Source: an uncultured Gammaproteobacteria bacterium
GTDB lineage: Bacteria; Pseudomonadota; Gammaproteobacteria; Nitrosococcales; Methylophagaceae
Assembly: GCA_905479075.1 (NCBI GenBank)
Contig: CAJQLA010000018.1
Coordinates: 1-41,915, forward strand
Length of the DNA stretch: 41,915 nt
Reading direction: 5' to 3'
This document shows positions 17,864 through 28,655 of the stretch, in pieces. The notes under the pieces were generated by a model. The model saw only the letters and a program-made list of their open reading frames with translations. It was not told the DNA's origin and searched no databases. Each line of letters opens with the position of its first letter. Position 1 is the stretch's first letter. The translations under genes were made by a program, and so were the position numbers.

Positions 17864-17869
17864 TATAAT
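17864..17869 (+). promoter_or_regulatory. -10 element (TATAAT) upstream of ABC exporter
   Basis: A consensus TATAAT lies 19 bases before the preferred exporter ATG (17889). The matching -35 is weak. The leader would be short. Confidence 0.35.
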
Positions 17870-17888
17870 GCGTTAAGTGAAGAAAATT

Positions 17889-19667
17889 ATGAGCAAAAAG
17901 TATAGTGCTCGTTACATCCTTGATGTCGCTTTAGAGCACAAACCAGCCCTGATTAAGGCTAATATCATTGCCATTTTGGCAACGCTCTGTGCTGTACCTA
18001 TTCCATTGTTGATGCCTTTAATGGTTGATGAAGTACTCCTTGGTCAGCCAGGTGTTATCGTTGAAACCTTACAATCTTTACTACCTGTCTTTTGGCATAA
18101 GCCGGCCTTATATTTATTGGCTGTTTTGTTCATTACGATGGGGCTTCGTATTTTATCTCTGGTGTTTAATGTCTGGCAAACTCGCCAATTTACAATTATT
18201 GCCAAAGAAATTACTTATCGGATTCGTAAAGGTTTGCTTGCCAAGCTACAGCGAATCTCGATGGCAGAATACGAAACATTAGGCAGTGGCGCAGTCAGTT
18301 CTCATCTTGTTACTGACTTGAATACCATTGATGATTTTGTTTCAGGCTCTGTGAGCCGCCTTTTAGTGGCTGTTTTATCAATAATCGGTACGGCGATTAT
18401 TTTATTGCTTATGCATTGGCAGTTAGCCTTATTTATTTTGCTGCTCAATCCCATCGTTATCTATATGACAGTACTGATAGGTAAAAAAGTAAAACAATTA
18501 AAAGCAGGTGAAAATAAGGCATTTGAAGTATTTCAATCCTCTCTGACTGAAACGCTTGATGGTATCCAGCAAATTAGAGCGGCTAATAGAGAAAAACATT
18601 ACCTATCACGTTTGTCTGAACAGGCAAAAGGCGTTCGGGATCATGGAATTGCATTTGCTTGGAAAAGCGATACTGCCAATAGGCTGAGTTTTACTGTTTT
18701 CTTATTGGGATTTGAAGTTTTTAGAGCTTTAGCAATGCTGATGGTTTTATTGTCTGACCTTAGTATTGGGGAAATGATGGCTGTGTTTGGTTATCTGTGG
18801 TTTATGATGAGTCCCGTCAATGAAATTATTGGAATTCAATATGCATGGTATGCGGCTAAAGCAGCCCTGACAAGGATCAACGTACTAGATCAATTACACC
18901 AAGAGCCGAGTTATTCTGCACAGCAAAACCCATTTTTGGGAAAACAAACAGTTGCAATTCATATCGAGGATTTACATTTTCGTTATGGTGATAATGAGGA
19001 AGTACTAAAAGGCGTTAGTCTAGATATTGCAGCAGGGGAGAAAATAGCTTTAGTCGGTGCGAGCGGTGGAGGGAAATCCACTTTAGTGCAAGTGCTTCTG
19101 GGTTTGTACCCACACCACAAAGGTAAACTACTTTTTGATGGCATTCCGATAGAGCAAATTGGTTTACAAACTGTGAGGGAAAATATTGCTACAGTTCTAC
19201 AACATCCCACTATTTTTAACGGCACAATTCGCGATAACTTGTGCATGGGTCGAGATTATGACGACGAAGAAATTTGGAATGTATTGGATGTAGCTCAATT
19301 ACTAGATTTTGTTTGGGACTTAGAAGATGACCTGGATACGAAAATTGGTCGTAATGGTGTCAGATTATCTGGCGGGCAACGGCAAAGGATAGCGATTGCA
19401 AGAATGATATTGACCAACCCTAAAGTGGTCATTCTTGATGAAGCAACATCTGCGCTCGATATGGAAACAGAGCAAAACTTATTAATGATGCTGGATGAGT
19501 TTCTCGAAAACAGAACGACCATTATCATTGCACATCGTTTAAGTGCTGTTAGACAAGCAGATAGGGTTTACGTTTTTGAAGATGGCAGAATTAGTGAACA
19601 AGGCCACCATGAGGAATTGATCCAAGAAGGTGGGTTATATACTCGTCTTTATTCACAATCGCATTAA
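17889..19667 (+). CDS. ABC exporter, fused permease-ATPase half-transporter
   Basis: A 592-residue type IV ABC exporter subunit expected to work as a homodimer in the inner membrane. The N-terminal 310 residues contain about six transmembrane helices. The C-terminal ATPase has Walker A G-A-S-G-G-G-K-S-T from residue 390, signature L-S-G-G-Q-R-Q-R and Walker B V-V-I-L-D-E-A-T-S-A-L-D, followed by the H-loop histidine (I-I-A-H-R-L). A GTG at 17877 is an alternative start. The substrate is unknown; lipid, drug and peptide exporters all share this layout. No accessory membrane-fusion gene is nearby. It ends ten bases from the convergent RDD gene. Confidence 0.92.
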   Translation: MSKKYSARYILDVALEHKPALIKANIIAILATLCAVPIPLLMPLMVDEVLLGQPGVIVETLQSLLPVFWHKPALYLLAVLFITMGLRILSLVFNVWQTRQFTIIAKEITYRIRKGLLAKLQRISMAEYETLGSGAVSSHLVTDLNTIDDFVSGSVSRLLVAVLSIIGTAIILLLMHWQLALFILLLNPIVIYMTVLIGKKVKQLKAGENKAFEVFQSSLTETLDGIQQIRAANREKHYLSRLSEQAKGVRDHGIAFAWKSDTANRLSFTVFLLGFEVFRALAMLMVLLSDLSIGEMMAVFGYLWFMMSPVNEIIGIQYAWYAAKAALTRINVLDQLHQEPSYSAQQNPFLGKQTVAIHIEDLHFRYGDNEEVLKGVSLDIAAGEKIALVGASGGGKSTLVQVLLGLYPHHKGKLLFDGIPIEQIGLQTVRENIATVLQHPTIFNGTIRDNLCMGRDYDDEEIWNVLDVAQLLDFVWDLEDDLDTKIGRNGVRLSGGQRQRIAIARMILTNPKVVILDEATSALDMETEQNLLMMLDEFLENRTTIIIAHRLSAVRQADRVYVFEDGRISEQGHHEELIQEGGLYTRLYSQSH

Positions 19668-19677
19668 ATTTTCTAAA

Positions 19678-20136
19678 CTAGGATAAGCGAGAAATACTGC
19701 TTTTCACCGCATCCTTATCATAATGCAACCTCGTTCCTGAACACAAGTCGGGCCAAGTGGCTCTAGTGTCACTAATATATTGCCACCAGAGGCCAATACC
19801 GAATACAGGATAGGATATGAGGGCAGTTATAAAGCGCTTAAAACACTGGCTCCAAGTAATATTTTGACCGGTACTGATGAGTCTTATTTTCCAACTCCTC
19901 ATGCCTATTGTTTGGCCACCATGCGTCCAAAACCAGCCGTAAAATAAGAAGCTGACTAATAGCAGATAGGCTAAGAAAAAAGGGTTTCCGTCACTAATTG
20001 CTTCACCGCCATTAACTGCGACAACAATCAATGCAGCGACTAATAAAACAGTAACTAGCAGAAATAAGTCATAGGCGATAACAGCTATGTGTCGCAATAA
20101 GTTGGGCCGAATGAGTAGATTTTCTGAAATAGACAT
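19678..20136 (-). CDS. RDD family membrane protein
   Basis: A 152-residue protein with about three transmembrane segments. It begins with R-H-I-A-V-I-A-Y-D (RDD-like, with the first acidic residue changed) and contains G-G-Q-T-I-G-M-R-S-W-K-I-R, the hallmark second half of the RDD domain, then the F-K-R-F region. Small single-domain RDD proteins in gammaproteobacteria have no settled function. The gene is divergent from purL with 78 bases between them and convergent with the ABC exporter. Confidence 0.88.
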   Translation of the reverse strand: MSISENLLIRPNLLRHIAVIAYDLFLLVTVLLVAALIVVAVNGGEAISDGNPFFLAYLLLVSFLFYGWFWTHGGQTIGMRSWKIRLISTGQNITWSQCFKRFITALISYPVFGIGLWWQYISDTRATWPDLCSGTRLHYDKDAVKSSISRLS

Positions 20137-20214
20137 TAAAAAACGTTAATTAATTTGGGCGAATGACAGACATAAAGTATCATTATTCGCTTATTTATGT
20201 GAATTAGGATCAAC

Positions 20215-23200
20215 ATGTTGCAAATGATCGGTCGCCCGGCGCATTCAGATTTTCGAATAGAAAAACTGTTGAGCTCAGTTAAAACACTTGTTTCATCTGT
20301 TTTTGAGTTGAGAAGTGAGTATCGTTATTTCATTGAAATTGAAAATGAAGGCACTGTTTCAGAGCAAGATTTAGCTGTTTTAGAGACCTTATTAGAAGCG
20401 ACTGTATGCGAAAGTGAGGCAAAAGAAGATGAGAACTTTTTCTTAGTAACCCCACGTCCAGGTACTATCTCTCCATGGTCGAGCAAAGCCACTGATATTG
20501 CGCACAATAGTAGTTTAACAGCCATTTCCAGAATTGAGCGAGGTATTGCCTATTTTGTGAAATCTGAAAAAACCGTTTCTGTTGATAGTTGGCACTTGAT
20601 TGGTCAAGCACTGCACGATCGAATGATTGAATCTATCTTTACTAGCGAAGATGAAGCGGATCGCTTATTTATCCATAATGAATCACGCCCTATGCTAGCT
20701 GTTGATATCTTAGGGTGTGGTAGAACGGCGCTTGAACAAGCCAATAACAATATGGGCTTAGCTTTAGCAGAAGATGAGATCGATTATCTTGTTGATAACT
20801 TTACCCTCATTGGTCGAAACCCAAATGATATTGAATTGATGATGTTTGCTCAGGCTAATTCTGAGCATTGTCGCCATAAAATCTTTAGTGCGGACTGGAT
20901 CATTGATGAGCAGCCACAGCCACATACGCTATTTAATATGATCCGTAATACCCATGCCTTACATCCTGAAGGCGTTATCACAGCGTATAGCGATAACTCA
21001 TCTGTCATTGAAGGACCAGAAAGTCAACGTTTTCATGTTGATATGATGACAAATCAGTATCAATATCAAAGTGAGCAACAACACATTTTGATGAAGGTTG
21101 AAACACATAATCACCCTACGGCAATATCGCCTTTTCCAGGTGCCGCTACAGGTGCAGGGGGTGAGATCCGTGATGAAGGTGCTACAGGGCGAGGCTCGAA
21201 ACCTAAAGCAGGGTTGACGGGGTTTTCAGTATCGAACCTTAATCTTCCTAATTTTGAACAACCTTGGGAAGGACCTTATGGAAAACCGAATAGGATGGCT
21301 TCCGCACAAGAGATTATGATTGATGGGCCTTTGGGTGGCGCAGCCTTTAATAACGAGTTTGGACGTCCCAACCTTTGTGGTTACTTTAGAACTTTTGAAG
21401 CTTTGGTACCCAGTGCAGAAGGGCTTGAAGTGCGTGGTTATCACAAGCCAATTATGGTTGCCGGTGGTATGGGTACGATTCGCCCACAGCATGTCAAAAA
21501 AGATATTTTTGAACCAGGTGTACAACTCATCGTACTGGGTGGACCAGCAATGCTGATTGGGCTTGGTGGTAGTGCGGCTTCATCTGTTTCATCGGGTAGT
21601 AGTGAAGAAAGTCTTGATTTTGCATCTGTTCAACGTGGAAACCCAGAAATGGAACGTCGTTGCCAAGAGGTTATTGATCGATGTGTAGCCTTAGATCACA
21701 AGAATCCAATCATTGCGATACATGATGTGGGTGCCGGTGGATTATCAAATGCTTTTCCTGAGTTAGTGGATGACAGCGGACGGGGTGGTCGTTTTGAATT
21801 ACGTTTAATTCCAAACGATGAGTCAAGTATGTCTCCAATGGAAATTTGGTGTAATGAATCACAAGAACGATACGTCCTAGGTATTGATGCTAAACGCGTA
21901 GATGAGTTCAGAGCTATTGCAGAGCGTGAGCGTTGTCCTTGGGCTATTGTAGGGGAAACGACAGAAGAGCAAAACTTGATTTTAGGTGATGCTGATTTCG
22001 ACAATACCCCTATTGAGATGCCGTTATCATTATTACTCGGTAAACCACCTAAAATGCTGCGTCGTGTAAAACATCAAAGCTTTGAAAAACCTGAAGTGGA
22101 TCTAACGGATATTGTTATCAATGAAGCATTAGAGCGTGTTTTGAAGTTACCAACTGTGGCCAGTAAAAACTTTTTGATCACGATAGGTGATCGAAGTGTG
22201 ACGGGCTTAGTGGCTAGAGATCAAATGGTGGGTCCATGGCAGGTGCCTGTCGCTGATTGCGCTGTTACTTTAGCAGATCATCATGGTTTTGCTGGTGAGG
22301 CAATGGCAATGGGAGAGCGTGCCCCTATTGCACTCGTTGATGCCCCTGCTTCAGGTCGGATGGCAGTAGCTGAAGCTATCACTAATATCGCAGCAGCGAG
22401 CATTCAGAAATTGGGTGACATTAAGCTATCAGCTAACTGGATGGCAGCATGTGGTCATACAGGCGAAGATGCATTGTTGTATGACACCGTGAAAGCCGTA
22501 GGTATGGAGCTTTGTCCAGAGCTCGATATTGCTATTCCCGTGGGTAAAGATTCTTTGTCTATGAAGACGGTTTGGCAAGAACGAAGTGAGAGTAAAGCGG
22601 TCACGTCTCCTTTGTCTTTAGTTGTTACAGCTTTTGCTCCAGTTACAGATGCGGCAAAAACCTGTACACCACAACTACAAACTCATCATGGTGATACCGA
22701 TCTGATCTTCATTGATTTGGGGAGGGGATTTAATCGTCTTGCAGGGTCAGCATTAGCACAAGTTTATAATCAAGTTGGTCACTATTCACCAGATCTAGAC
22801 AATGCCAAATACTTAAAACAGTTTTTCGCAGCAATACAGCAACTGAAACAGGATGATCTACTACTGGCTTACCACGATCGGAGTGATGGCGGTTTGATGA
22901 CGACATTATGTGAAATGTCTTTTGCGGGTCATTGTGGTATCGATATTGATGTTATTGGTTTAGGCGAGGCTTTGCCAGTTTTGTTCAATGAGGAATTGGG
23001 AGCTGTCATACAGGTTCGACATTGTGATGTTGAAGATGTACTTGCGATATTAAGAGAAGAAGATTTATCTAACTATAGTCATGTTCTTGGCACAATTAAT
23101 GATACCGATAATATTAAAGTCGCCATTAATGGTGAAGTCGTTATAGATGAGCCTCGCGCTAAGCTGCAGCGTCATTGGGCTGAAACAAGTTATCAGATGC

Positions 23201-24099
23201 AGGCCTTACGGGATAACCCTGACTGTGCTGAGCAAGAGTTTAACAATATTCTCGACGAGGATGATACTGGGCTTTATGCTGATCTGACGTTTGATCAAGA
23301 TGAACATATTGCGGCAAATCATATTTTAAGTGGTGTCCGACCTAAAGTAGCTATTTTGCGTGAGCAGGGCGTTAATGGCCAGATTGAAATGGCCGCAGCC
23401 TTCAATCACGCTGGGTTTAATGCGATTGATGTTCATATGAGTGATGTACTCGAAGGCCGTATTGATTTGGCTGATTTCATCGGATTTGTGGCTTGTGGTG
23501 GCTTCTCATATGGTGATGTATTAGGTGCTGGACGTGGTTGGGCCAGTACAATTTTGCATAATCAGCGAGCTAGACAGCAATTTAGTGGCTTTTTCACACG
23601 AGAAGATACTTTCGCGTTAGGCGTTTGTAATGGTTGTCAGATGTTGTCTCAACTGAAAGAGCTTATCCCAGGTAGTGACCATTGGCCAAAATTCGAACGT
23701 AATAATTCAGAACAGTTTGAAGCACGATTCTCTTTGGTAGAAATAGTTGAGTCACCATCAATTCTATTAAAAGGAATGGCTGGTTCAGTGATGCCAATTG
23801 CTGTAGCTCATGGAGAGGGTAGAGCCGACTTTTCTGAAACAGGCTCTGCAGAACAAGCCAATATTGCAATGCGATATGTGGACAATACGGGCGAAGTGAC
23901 AGAGCAATATCCATATAACCCGAATGGTTCCCTAAATGGGGTAACGGCGTTGACGACAACAGACGGCAGGGTCACCATTATGATGCCCCATCCTGAACGC
24001 GTCATCAGAACTGTACAACACTCGTGGCATCCTGATAATTGGGGTAAAGATGGACCTTGGCTAAGATTATTCCACAATGCTAGGAAATGGGTGGGCTAG
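20215..24099 (+). CDS. purL: Phosphoribosylformylglycinamidine synthase, single-chain
   Basis: Fourth step of purine biosynthesis: FGAR plus glutamine and ATP to FGAM. At 1294 residues it is the long fused form of gammaproteobacteria (E. coli 1295). The N-terminal region includes A-N-S-E-H-C-R-H-K and the tandem AIRS-like domains, with [14 protein letters not shown]. The C-terminal glutaminase has nucleophile C1138 in G-V-C-N-G-C-Q and H-G-E-G-R for the rest of the site. The ATG has an AGGA site. No PurR-like box is evident upstream. Confidence 0.98.
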   Translation: MLQMIGRPAHSDFRIEKLLSSVKTLVSSVFELRSEYRYFIEIENEGTVSEQDLAVLETLLEATVCESEAKEDENFFLVTPRPGTISPWSSKATDIAHNSSLTAISRIERGIAYFVKSEKTVSVDSWHLIGQALHDRMIESIFTSEDEADRLFIHNESRPMLAVDILGCGRTALEQANNNMGLALAEDEIDYLVDNFTLIGRNPNDIELMMFAQANSEHCRHKIFSADWIIDEQPQPHTLFNMIRNTHALHPEGVITAYSDNSSVIEGPESQRFHVDMMTNQYQYQSEQQHILMKVETHNHPTAISPFPGAATGAGGEIRDEGATGRGSKPKAGLTGFSVSNLNLPNFEQPWEGPYGKPNRMASAQEIMIDGPLGGAAFNNEFGRPNLCGYFRTFEALVPSAEGLEVRGYHKPIMVAGGMGTIRPQHVKKDIFEPGVQLIVLGGPAMLIGLGGSAASSVSSGSSEESLDFASVQRGNPEMERRCQEVIDRCVALDHKNPIIAIHDVGAGGLSNAFPELVDDSGRGGRFELRLIPNDESSMSPMEIWCNESQERYVLGIDAKRVDEFRAIAERERCPWAIVGETTEEQNLILGDADFDNTPIEMPLSLLLGKPPKMLRRVKHQSFEKPEVDLTDIVINEALERVLKLPTVASKNFLITIGDRSVTGLVARDQMVGPWQVPVADCAVTLADHHGFAGEAMAMGERAPIALVDAPASGRMAVAEAITNIAAASIQKLGDIKLSANWMAACGHTGEDALLYDTVKAVGMELCPELDIAIPVGKDSLSMKTVWQERSESKAVTSPLSLVVTAFAPVTDAAKTCTPQLQTHHGDTDLIFIDLGRGFNRLAGSALAQVYNQVGHYSPDLDNAKYLKQFFAAIQQLKQDDLLLAYHDRSDGGLMTTLCEMSFAGHCGIDIDVIGLGEALPVLFNEELGAVIQVRHCDVEDVLAILREEDLSNYSHVLGTINDTDNIKVAINGEVVIDEPRAKLQRHWAETSYQMQALRDNPDCAEQEFNNILDEDDTGLYADLTFDQDEHIAANHILSGVRPKVAILREQGVNGQIEMAAAFNHAGFNAIDVHMSDVLEGRIDLADFIGFVACGGFSYGDVLGAGRGWASTILHNQRARQQFSGFFTREDTFALGVCNGCQMLSQLKELIPGSDHWPKFERNNSEQFEARFSLVEIVESPSILLKGMAGSVMPIAVAHGEGRADFSETGSAEQANIAMRYVDNTGEVTEQYPYNPNGSLNGVTALTTTDGRVTIMMPHPERVIRTVQHSWHPDNWGKDGPWLRLFHNARKWVG

Positions 24100-24100
24100 A

Positions 24101-24646
24101 TTATTTAGGGCGACGTATAAGGACATATAAGGCGCCTGCACCACCATCTTCGACTCGAGCTGAACAGAAAGCAAGGATTTCTTGGTTTTCTCTGAGCCAG
24201 CTGTTTAGTTTGGTTTTGAGAACAGGTTTATGGTGTTTTGAACCCCATCCTTTACCATGGATGATACGTACATGCCGGATATTGAGTTGTTGACACTCTT
24301 GGATAAAGCCAGAAAAAGCTTGATGAGCAACTGGTATTGTCATGCCATGTAGATCTAGCTGAGCTTCCATTTTTAGTTGCCCATTACGTAGCCGTGCAAG
24401 TACTCTTTTTTGGATTCCACTACGTCTAAAACTTAAGGTTTCTTCATTACCAACGATATCGGCTTCGTAATCGATAGAGAGCAAGTTTTGCTTTGTTTCT
24501 ATGGTCTGTGCTCGTTCACACCTTGTCGGCATAGAAACTTGTTTTTGATGTCTAACTTTATCTTGTTCGATAAATTTAACATCTCCCATTTCTTGACGAA
24601 ATAGTTCAATATCCTGCAGATCCTGTGAATTATTTTTGTCCTTCAT
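24101..24646 (-). CDS. smrA: Smr-domain protein, SmrA-like endonuclease
   Basis: A 181-residue protein with a C-terminal Smr domain: L-D-L-H-G at 97-101 and I-I-H-G-K-G at 128-133, the two signature motifs. The N-terminal part contains the conserved linker found in the proteobacterial SmrA group (R-R-S-G-I-Q, then L-R-x-G). E. coli SmrA has nicking endonuclease activity; the role here is inferred from that. The gene is convergent with purL, with one base between the stop codons, and is last in a minus-strand group. Confidence 0.9.
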   Translation of the reverse strand: MKDKNNSQDLQDIELFRQEMGDVKFIEQDKVRHQKQVSMPTRCERAQTIETKQNLLSIDYEADIVGNEETLSFRRSGIQKRVLARLRNGQLKMEAQLDLHGMTIPVAHQAFSGFIQECQQLNIRHVRIIHGKGWGSKHHKPVLKTKLNSWLRENQEILAFCSARVEDGGAGALYVLIRRPK

Positions 24647-24695
24647 AAGACACTAGTCTATAAAAAATAATGCCTAATTGACCAGCTTATAAAAA

Positions 24696-25205
24696 TTATC
24701 CCCACTTAGGCTTTGGCTTTTCAACAGGTACTGCGGGTTCTATCGGTGGGAAATCTTTGAATTCTATCGGTTCTCCGGGTTTAAATTGGCTGTTGCTGGA
24801 GGAGGAAGCTTGATTGCTTTGTTGCTGAGTTGAAGCGGGTACATTCGTTTCAAAATCATAAATTTTCTTTTTAAGTACCAAATTTTCTTCTTTCAACTGA
24901 ATCACTTTTTCACGGAGATCAAATACTTCAGTTTGAAGTGTGTTTATTTCATCGGTTTTTATTAATGCAGCAGCCTGCTGTGCATCAGAGGGTGTTATGG
25001 CTTCTAAGCTATCAGAGGTTTGTAATGCAGTTTCTACTTGCTCATCTTTTCCTGTTGCTAGAAAGAAGTAGAGACTGGCAGCAATAACAACTACAAGAAA
25101 AACTGCCGCCGCGATGATAGCGGTTTTCTTCGGTAGTCCGAGTATTTTTGCACTGCTACTGACAACTTCTTCCAATGCGTCGTCATCTGAACGATCTTGC
25201 GCCAT
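24696..25205 (-). CDS. Hypothetical single-pass membrane protein with coiled coil and Pro-rich tail
   Basis: I do not recognise this 169-residue protein. Layout: a short acidic cytoplasmic start, one strong transmembrane helix at about 28-50, a coiled coil at about 83-117 (I-N-T-L-Q-T-E-V-F-D-L-R-E-K-V-I-Q-L-K-E-E-N), a Gln/Ser-rich linker and a proline-rich end (P-P-I-E-P-A-V-P-V-E-K-P-K-P-K-W-G). The shape resembles envelope scaffold or partner proteins. AGGA precedes the ATG. It lies between smrA and an antiporter gene, with a 131-base gap on the antiporter side. Confidence 0.75.
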   Translation of the reverse strand: MAQDRSDDDALEEVVSSSAKILGLPKKTAIIAAAVFLVVVIAASLYFFLATGKDEQVETALQTSDSLEAITPSDAQQAAALIKTDEINTLQTEVFDLREKVIQLKEENLVLKKKIYDFETNVPASTQQQSNQASSSSNSQFKPGEPIEFKDFPPIEPAVPVEKPKPKWG

Positions 25206-25336
25206 TTGTATTTCCTAAAAGAAATGATATATAAACCTATATCGGTACTAATATCAGTAATCTTTAGCAAATTCAGTAATATTTGATTAAAACCAGACAA
25301 ACATGGCAGGTTGAATAATGATGATTAGACGCATTA

Positions 25337-27157
25337 TTATGCTTCCTGTTTTTGATCTCCTTCCTTCACCAATGCAATGACTGTCCAACCCTCTTCCGGC
25401 AATAAATCAACATCATCTAGAAAGAAACGCAGGCGACCTTTTGCCGTGAATGCAAATAAAGGAATGGCTCGTTTGCCATATTGCTGTTGATAATCTTCGA
25501 AAGTAAAACTCTCGGTGATGTTGGTCTGCTTAGTGGTGGCGCCTTGGCTTATAAAACTAGCTAGTTTAGAAAAGGTATGGTCGCGATTAAAAAGTATCTT
25601 ATGAGTATGGTTAATGATTTTTCTAGAAGTTTGTTCGTCATCTTCTTTATCGTTCTCTGTAGAGATACAAAATATCCGATCACGGTCAAATTCAGTGCGA
25701 TAACGCTGCCCTACTAGTGCATTGCGGTCGTTATGGGGCGTGATCGTTAGAACATTGCCTAAGCCAATAAGATCAAGGTGTCTGTCAGCATGGACAGAAA
25801 CGGCATTGCCATAATAGGTTTTTAACCCTTCCATTCGAGCTTGACGGATATTAGTCCAACTATCATCAGTAATCAGTGTATGGAAACCATTGTCGTTAAG
25901 TGCATGAGCGAGTGTTCGTGCTACAGGGTTAGCACCGACAATAAGAAATCCATCATCATCAGGCTCAGCTACACCTAATTTATTAGCGATAAACTTAGAG
26001 GTTGAACCTTGTAAGAAAACAGTGCCAATAATGATGCTAAACGCCAAAGGAACTAACAGCTCAGCATTGTTAATTCCAATATCCTGAAGTCGAATTGAAA
26101 ATAGAGCGGTAACGGCAGCTGCAACGATACCGCGTGGCCCAATCCAACTCACCATAAATTTTTCTTGCCACGATAAATCAGAATTAATTGTGGAGACAAT
26201 AACTTTAATAGGCCGGGCGAATAATTGAATAAATAAGAATAAAAATAGAGCGCTATAACCTAATGCTTGAAATTGTTCTAAGTTAAGTCTGGCTGCAAGT
26301 AAAATAAAAAGTCCGGATATAAGTAAAATGGATAAGCTTTCTTTAAAGTTAAGAATATCTTCAACATGCACATTTTTCATGTTCGCAAGCCAAATACCCA
26401 TAATTGTAACTGCTAATAAACCGGATTCTTCTGATAGATGGTTAGAGAGTGCAAATACGGCACAAACCAATACCAAAGAAGCAACATTGTGCAGATATTC
26501 GGGTAATAAGTGATGCCTTAGTATCAAACCAAAGCCTTGGGCTGCCACCGCACCAATTGCACTACCAAGAGCAATAGTTTGTCCAAAAATAAGCAAAGTA
26601 TGGGTAACAGAAGCATGACCTTGTAACTGCATAGAGACAATAACCTCAAAAACAAGGACAGCAAGGATGGCACCGAGAGGATCTATAACGATACCTTCCC
26701 ATCTTAGGATATTAGAGATAGTGGTATTTGGACGGACTGTCCTTAAAATAGGCACAATAACAGTAGGGCCAGTCACTATCATCAAAGCGCCAAATAAAAG
26801 AGATAGATCCCAAGAAAAACCAACAATAAAATGGGTCCCTAACGTAATGGCGGCCCAAGTTGTTAGCACACCAATCGTAAGCATGTTGCGAACAACCTTC
26901 TGTAACTCACGAATCTCTTCAAATTTTAATGTAAGACTGCCTTCGAATAAGATAATGGCAACAGACAGAGAAACTATCGGGTAAAAAAGATCGCCGAATA
27001 AAGCTTCCGGGTTGATGGCGGATGTGACAGGGCCGAGGATAACGCCTGATATCAATAAGAATACAATGGCAGGTAGCTTTACGAGCCAAGCAAACCATTG
27101 GCAAAGTATTGCGACAACACCAATAAGTGATAGTGCAATAATAGCCTGTTCGTGCAT
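25337..27157 (-). CDS. CPA1-type cation:proton antiporter with C-terminal RCK/TrkA domain
   Basis: A 606-residue protein whose first 390 residues form an NhaP/CPA1-type membrane domain with about twelve helices. A-L-M-I-V-T-G-P-T-V-I-V-P-I-L is the conserved core motif and L-R-W-E-G-I-V-I-D-P-L-G-A the second. The remainder is a TrkA-N-like NAD-binding domain (F-L-I-V-G-A-N-P-V-A-R-T-L-A) and possibly a TrkA-C region. Such proteins exchange sodium or potassium for protons, with nucleotide control through the RCK domain. Ion specificity cannot be assigned. It lies 46 bases downstream of motY on the same strand. Confidence 0.9.
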   Translation of the reverse strand: MHEQAIIALSLIGVVAILCQWFAWLVKLPAIVFLLISGVILGPVTSAINPEALFGDLFYPIVSLSVAIILFEGSLTLKFEEIRELQKVVRNMLTIGVLTTWAAITLGTHFIVGFSWDLSLLFGALMIVTGPTVIVPILRTVRPNTTISNILRWEGIVIDPLGAILAVLVFEVIVSMQLQGHASVTHTLLIFGQTIALGSAIGAVAAQGFGLILRHHLLPEYLHNVASLVLVCAVFALSNHLSEESGLLAVTIMGIWLANMKNVHVEDILNFKESLSILLISGLFILLAARLNLEQFQALGYSALFLFLFIQLFARPIKVIVSTINSDLSWQEKFMVSWIGPRGIVAAAVTALFSIRLQDIGINNAELLVPLAFSIIIGTVFLQGSTSKFIANKLGVAEPDDDGFLIVGANPVARTLAHALNDNGFHTLITDDSWTNIRQARMEGLKTYYGNAVSVHADRHLDLIGLGNVLTITPHNDRNALVGQRYRTEFDRDRIFCISTENDKEDDEQTSRKIINHTHKILFNRDHTFSKLASFISQGATTKQTNITESFTFEDYQQQYGKRAIPLFAFTAKGRLRFFLDDVDLLPEEGWTVIALVKEGDQKQEA

Positions 27158-27203
27158 TATATTCCCTTAAAATATATAATAAACAATTGCTTATATAATA
27201 TAT

Positions 27204-28055
27204 TTAACGTATAACATTGATCTCTGCTCGTCTATTATAAGAGCGACCAACAGGCGTTTTATTACTTTTAACAGGCTTAAATTCGAGGAAGTGTAAGACC
27301 GTAATTAAGTTTTCGGTCACATTACATTGTTCTATTAGATGTTGTTTAACGGTCAGTGCACGAGCTTCTGAAAGCGCCTCATTAAGTTTCCTTCGGCCAT
27401 GGTTATCTGTATGCCCAGATACTTCTATTCGCTTGACGGATTTATCTGCATTGACGAAATCTGCTAATTTACATAATGCCGATTTTTCTTGACGGCCTAA
27501 ATCTGATTTTTCAACTTCAAAATTAATGGTTAATTTTTTGATGGTATCAAAAGTGTAAGGCAGTATATTTTGTAAACATTGTTGAAAGTCGGGCAGATAA
27601 TCATTCAAATGTACTGTCGACATGAGTACTGTAATCGGTTGTTCACTATGTAAGCTTTCATAGTAAATAGTGGGAAAGCGGCCTTCTTTGAGATGATGAA
27701 GTGCTTGTTGGGCATGAACACCATTAAGAATAAATTCATGTTGTCCTTTATGAACACGTTTAATTAATAAATCTTGTCTTTGCTCACTATTTTGCCAAGG
27801 GGCTTCAGCAATCTCAAAAATAATATCTTTGGCTTTCGCTGGCTGAGAATAAGTAGAGAAGGATAGGGTGATGGGTTTGCCTGCTAACTGGCTAAATTTT
27901 GCTTCACCAAAATCATCAATACGCTGACTTAGCAGACATTCTATACGTGATGTTTTAAGCGTCCATTCTGTATCCGTAAACGCGGGTTGAAACTGTTCCG
28001 CGGATAGAGTTGAACTCAATAGTAGCAATGTGGTGGCAATAATTTTTTTTAGCAT
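27204..28055 (-). CDS. motY: MotY-like flagellar stator-associated OmpA-family protein
   Basis: A 283-residue exported protein. The signal peptide is about residues 1-19 (ending S-A-E-Q). The N-terminal domain contains W-T-L-K-T-S-R-I-E-C-L-L-S-Q-R-I-D-D-F-G-E-A-K-F, which matches the MotY N-terminus. The C-terminal OmpA-like peptidoglycan-binding domain includes I-E-V-S-G-H-T-D-N-H-G and the ending S-Y-N-R-R-A-E-I. MotY forms part of the T-ring supporting stators of sodium-driven or Pseudomonas-type motors. There is no other flagellar gene in the window. The ATG overlaps the apt stop codon (TAATG). A general OmpA-family protein is the alternative. Confidence 0.85.
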   Translation of the reverse strand: MLKKIIATTLLLLSSTLSAEQFQPAFTDTEWTLKTSRIECLLSQRIDDFGEAKFSQLAGKPITLSFSTYSQPAKAKDIIFEIAEAPWQNSEQRQDLLIKRVHKGQHEFILNGVHAQQALHHLKEGRFPTIYYESLHSEQPITVLMSTVHLNDYLPDFQQCLQNILPYTFDTIKKLTINFEVEKSDLGRQEKSALCKLADFVNADKSVKRIEVSGHTDNHGRRKLNEALSEARALTVKQHLIEQCNVTENLITVLHFLEFKPVKSNKTPVGRSYNRRAEINVIR

Positions 28056-28570
28056 TAGTATTGAATTAAAGAGTGGATGGGATAGGAAGCTAATTGCTCA
28101 CGGCCATTAAGCATAGCTAATTCTATAAGGAAGGCACAAGCAACAATATGACCGCCAAGCTTTTCAACTAACTCACAACTGGCTTTTGCTGTGCCTCCTG
28201 TTGCCAGTAAATCATCAATTAACAAGATATTATCACCTGGTTTTATGGCATCTATATGTGCCTCTAATGCCGCTTCGCCATATTCGAGATTATATTCTAC
28301 TGATTGCACGTCATAAGGCAGTTTTCCTGGTTTTCTTAGCGGAATAAATCCAAGACCGAGTTCCCATGCGACAAGACTGCCAAAAATAAAGCCACGTGCT
28401 TCCATACCAACGACAGCTGTAATATTACTATTCTTATAGGGCTCAGCTAATTTATGAATGGCTATCTTTAAACTACTTGGATCTTGAACTAGTGGTGTAA
28501 TATCCCTGAATATGATTCCTTGTTGAGGGAAATCAGCAATATCTCGAATTTTGTCTTTTAATAACTGCAT
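28055..28570 (-). CDS. apt: Adenine phosphoribosyltransferase
   Basis: Purine salvage: adenine plus PRPP to AMP. It has 171 residues, typical for the enzyme. The PRPP loop is I-L-L-I-D-D-L-L-A-T-G-G-T-A near 115-130, preceded by G-M-E-A-R-G-F-I-F-G near 55-65 and the substrate loop R-K-P-G-K-L-P. It is first in the minus-strand group apt-motY-antiporter and divergent from the PqiC-like lipoprotein gene by 85 bases. Confidence 0.97.
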   Translation of the reverse strand: MQLLKDKIRDIADFPQQGIIFRDITPLVQDPSSLKIAIHKLAEPYKNSNITAVVGMEARGFIFGSLVAWELGLGFIPLRKPGKLPYDVQSVEYNLEYGEAALEAHIDAIKPGDNILLIDDLLATGGTAKASCELVEKLGGHIVACAFLIELAMLNGREQLASYPIHSLIQY

Positions 28571-28655
28571 ATCGTGTCATTTAATCTCAGAATTAATTAT
28601 TATATCGGCAGCAAACAGTATCGCTATAATGGAAAACTAAACTTTAAGGTAAACA

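Noticed and set aside
20137..20214. PurR operator upstream of purL
   Set aside because: Only a partial AACGTT-like core is visible; the flanks do not match the known box.
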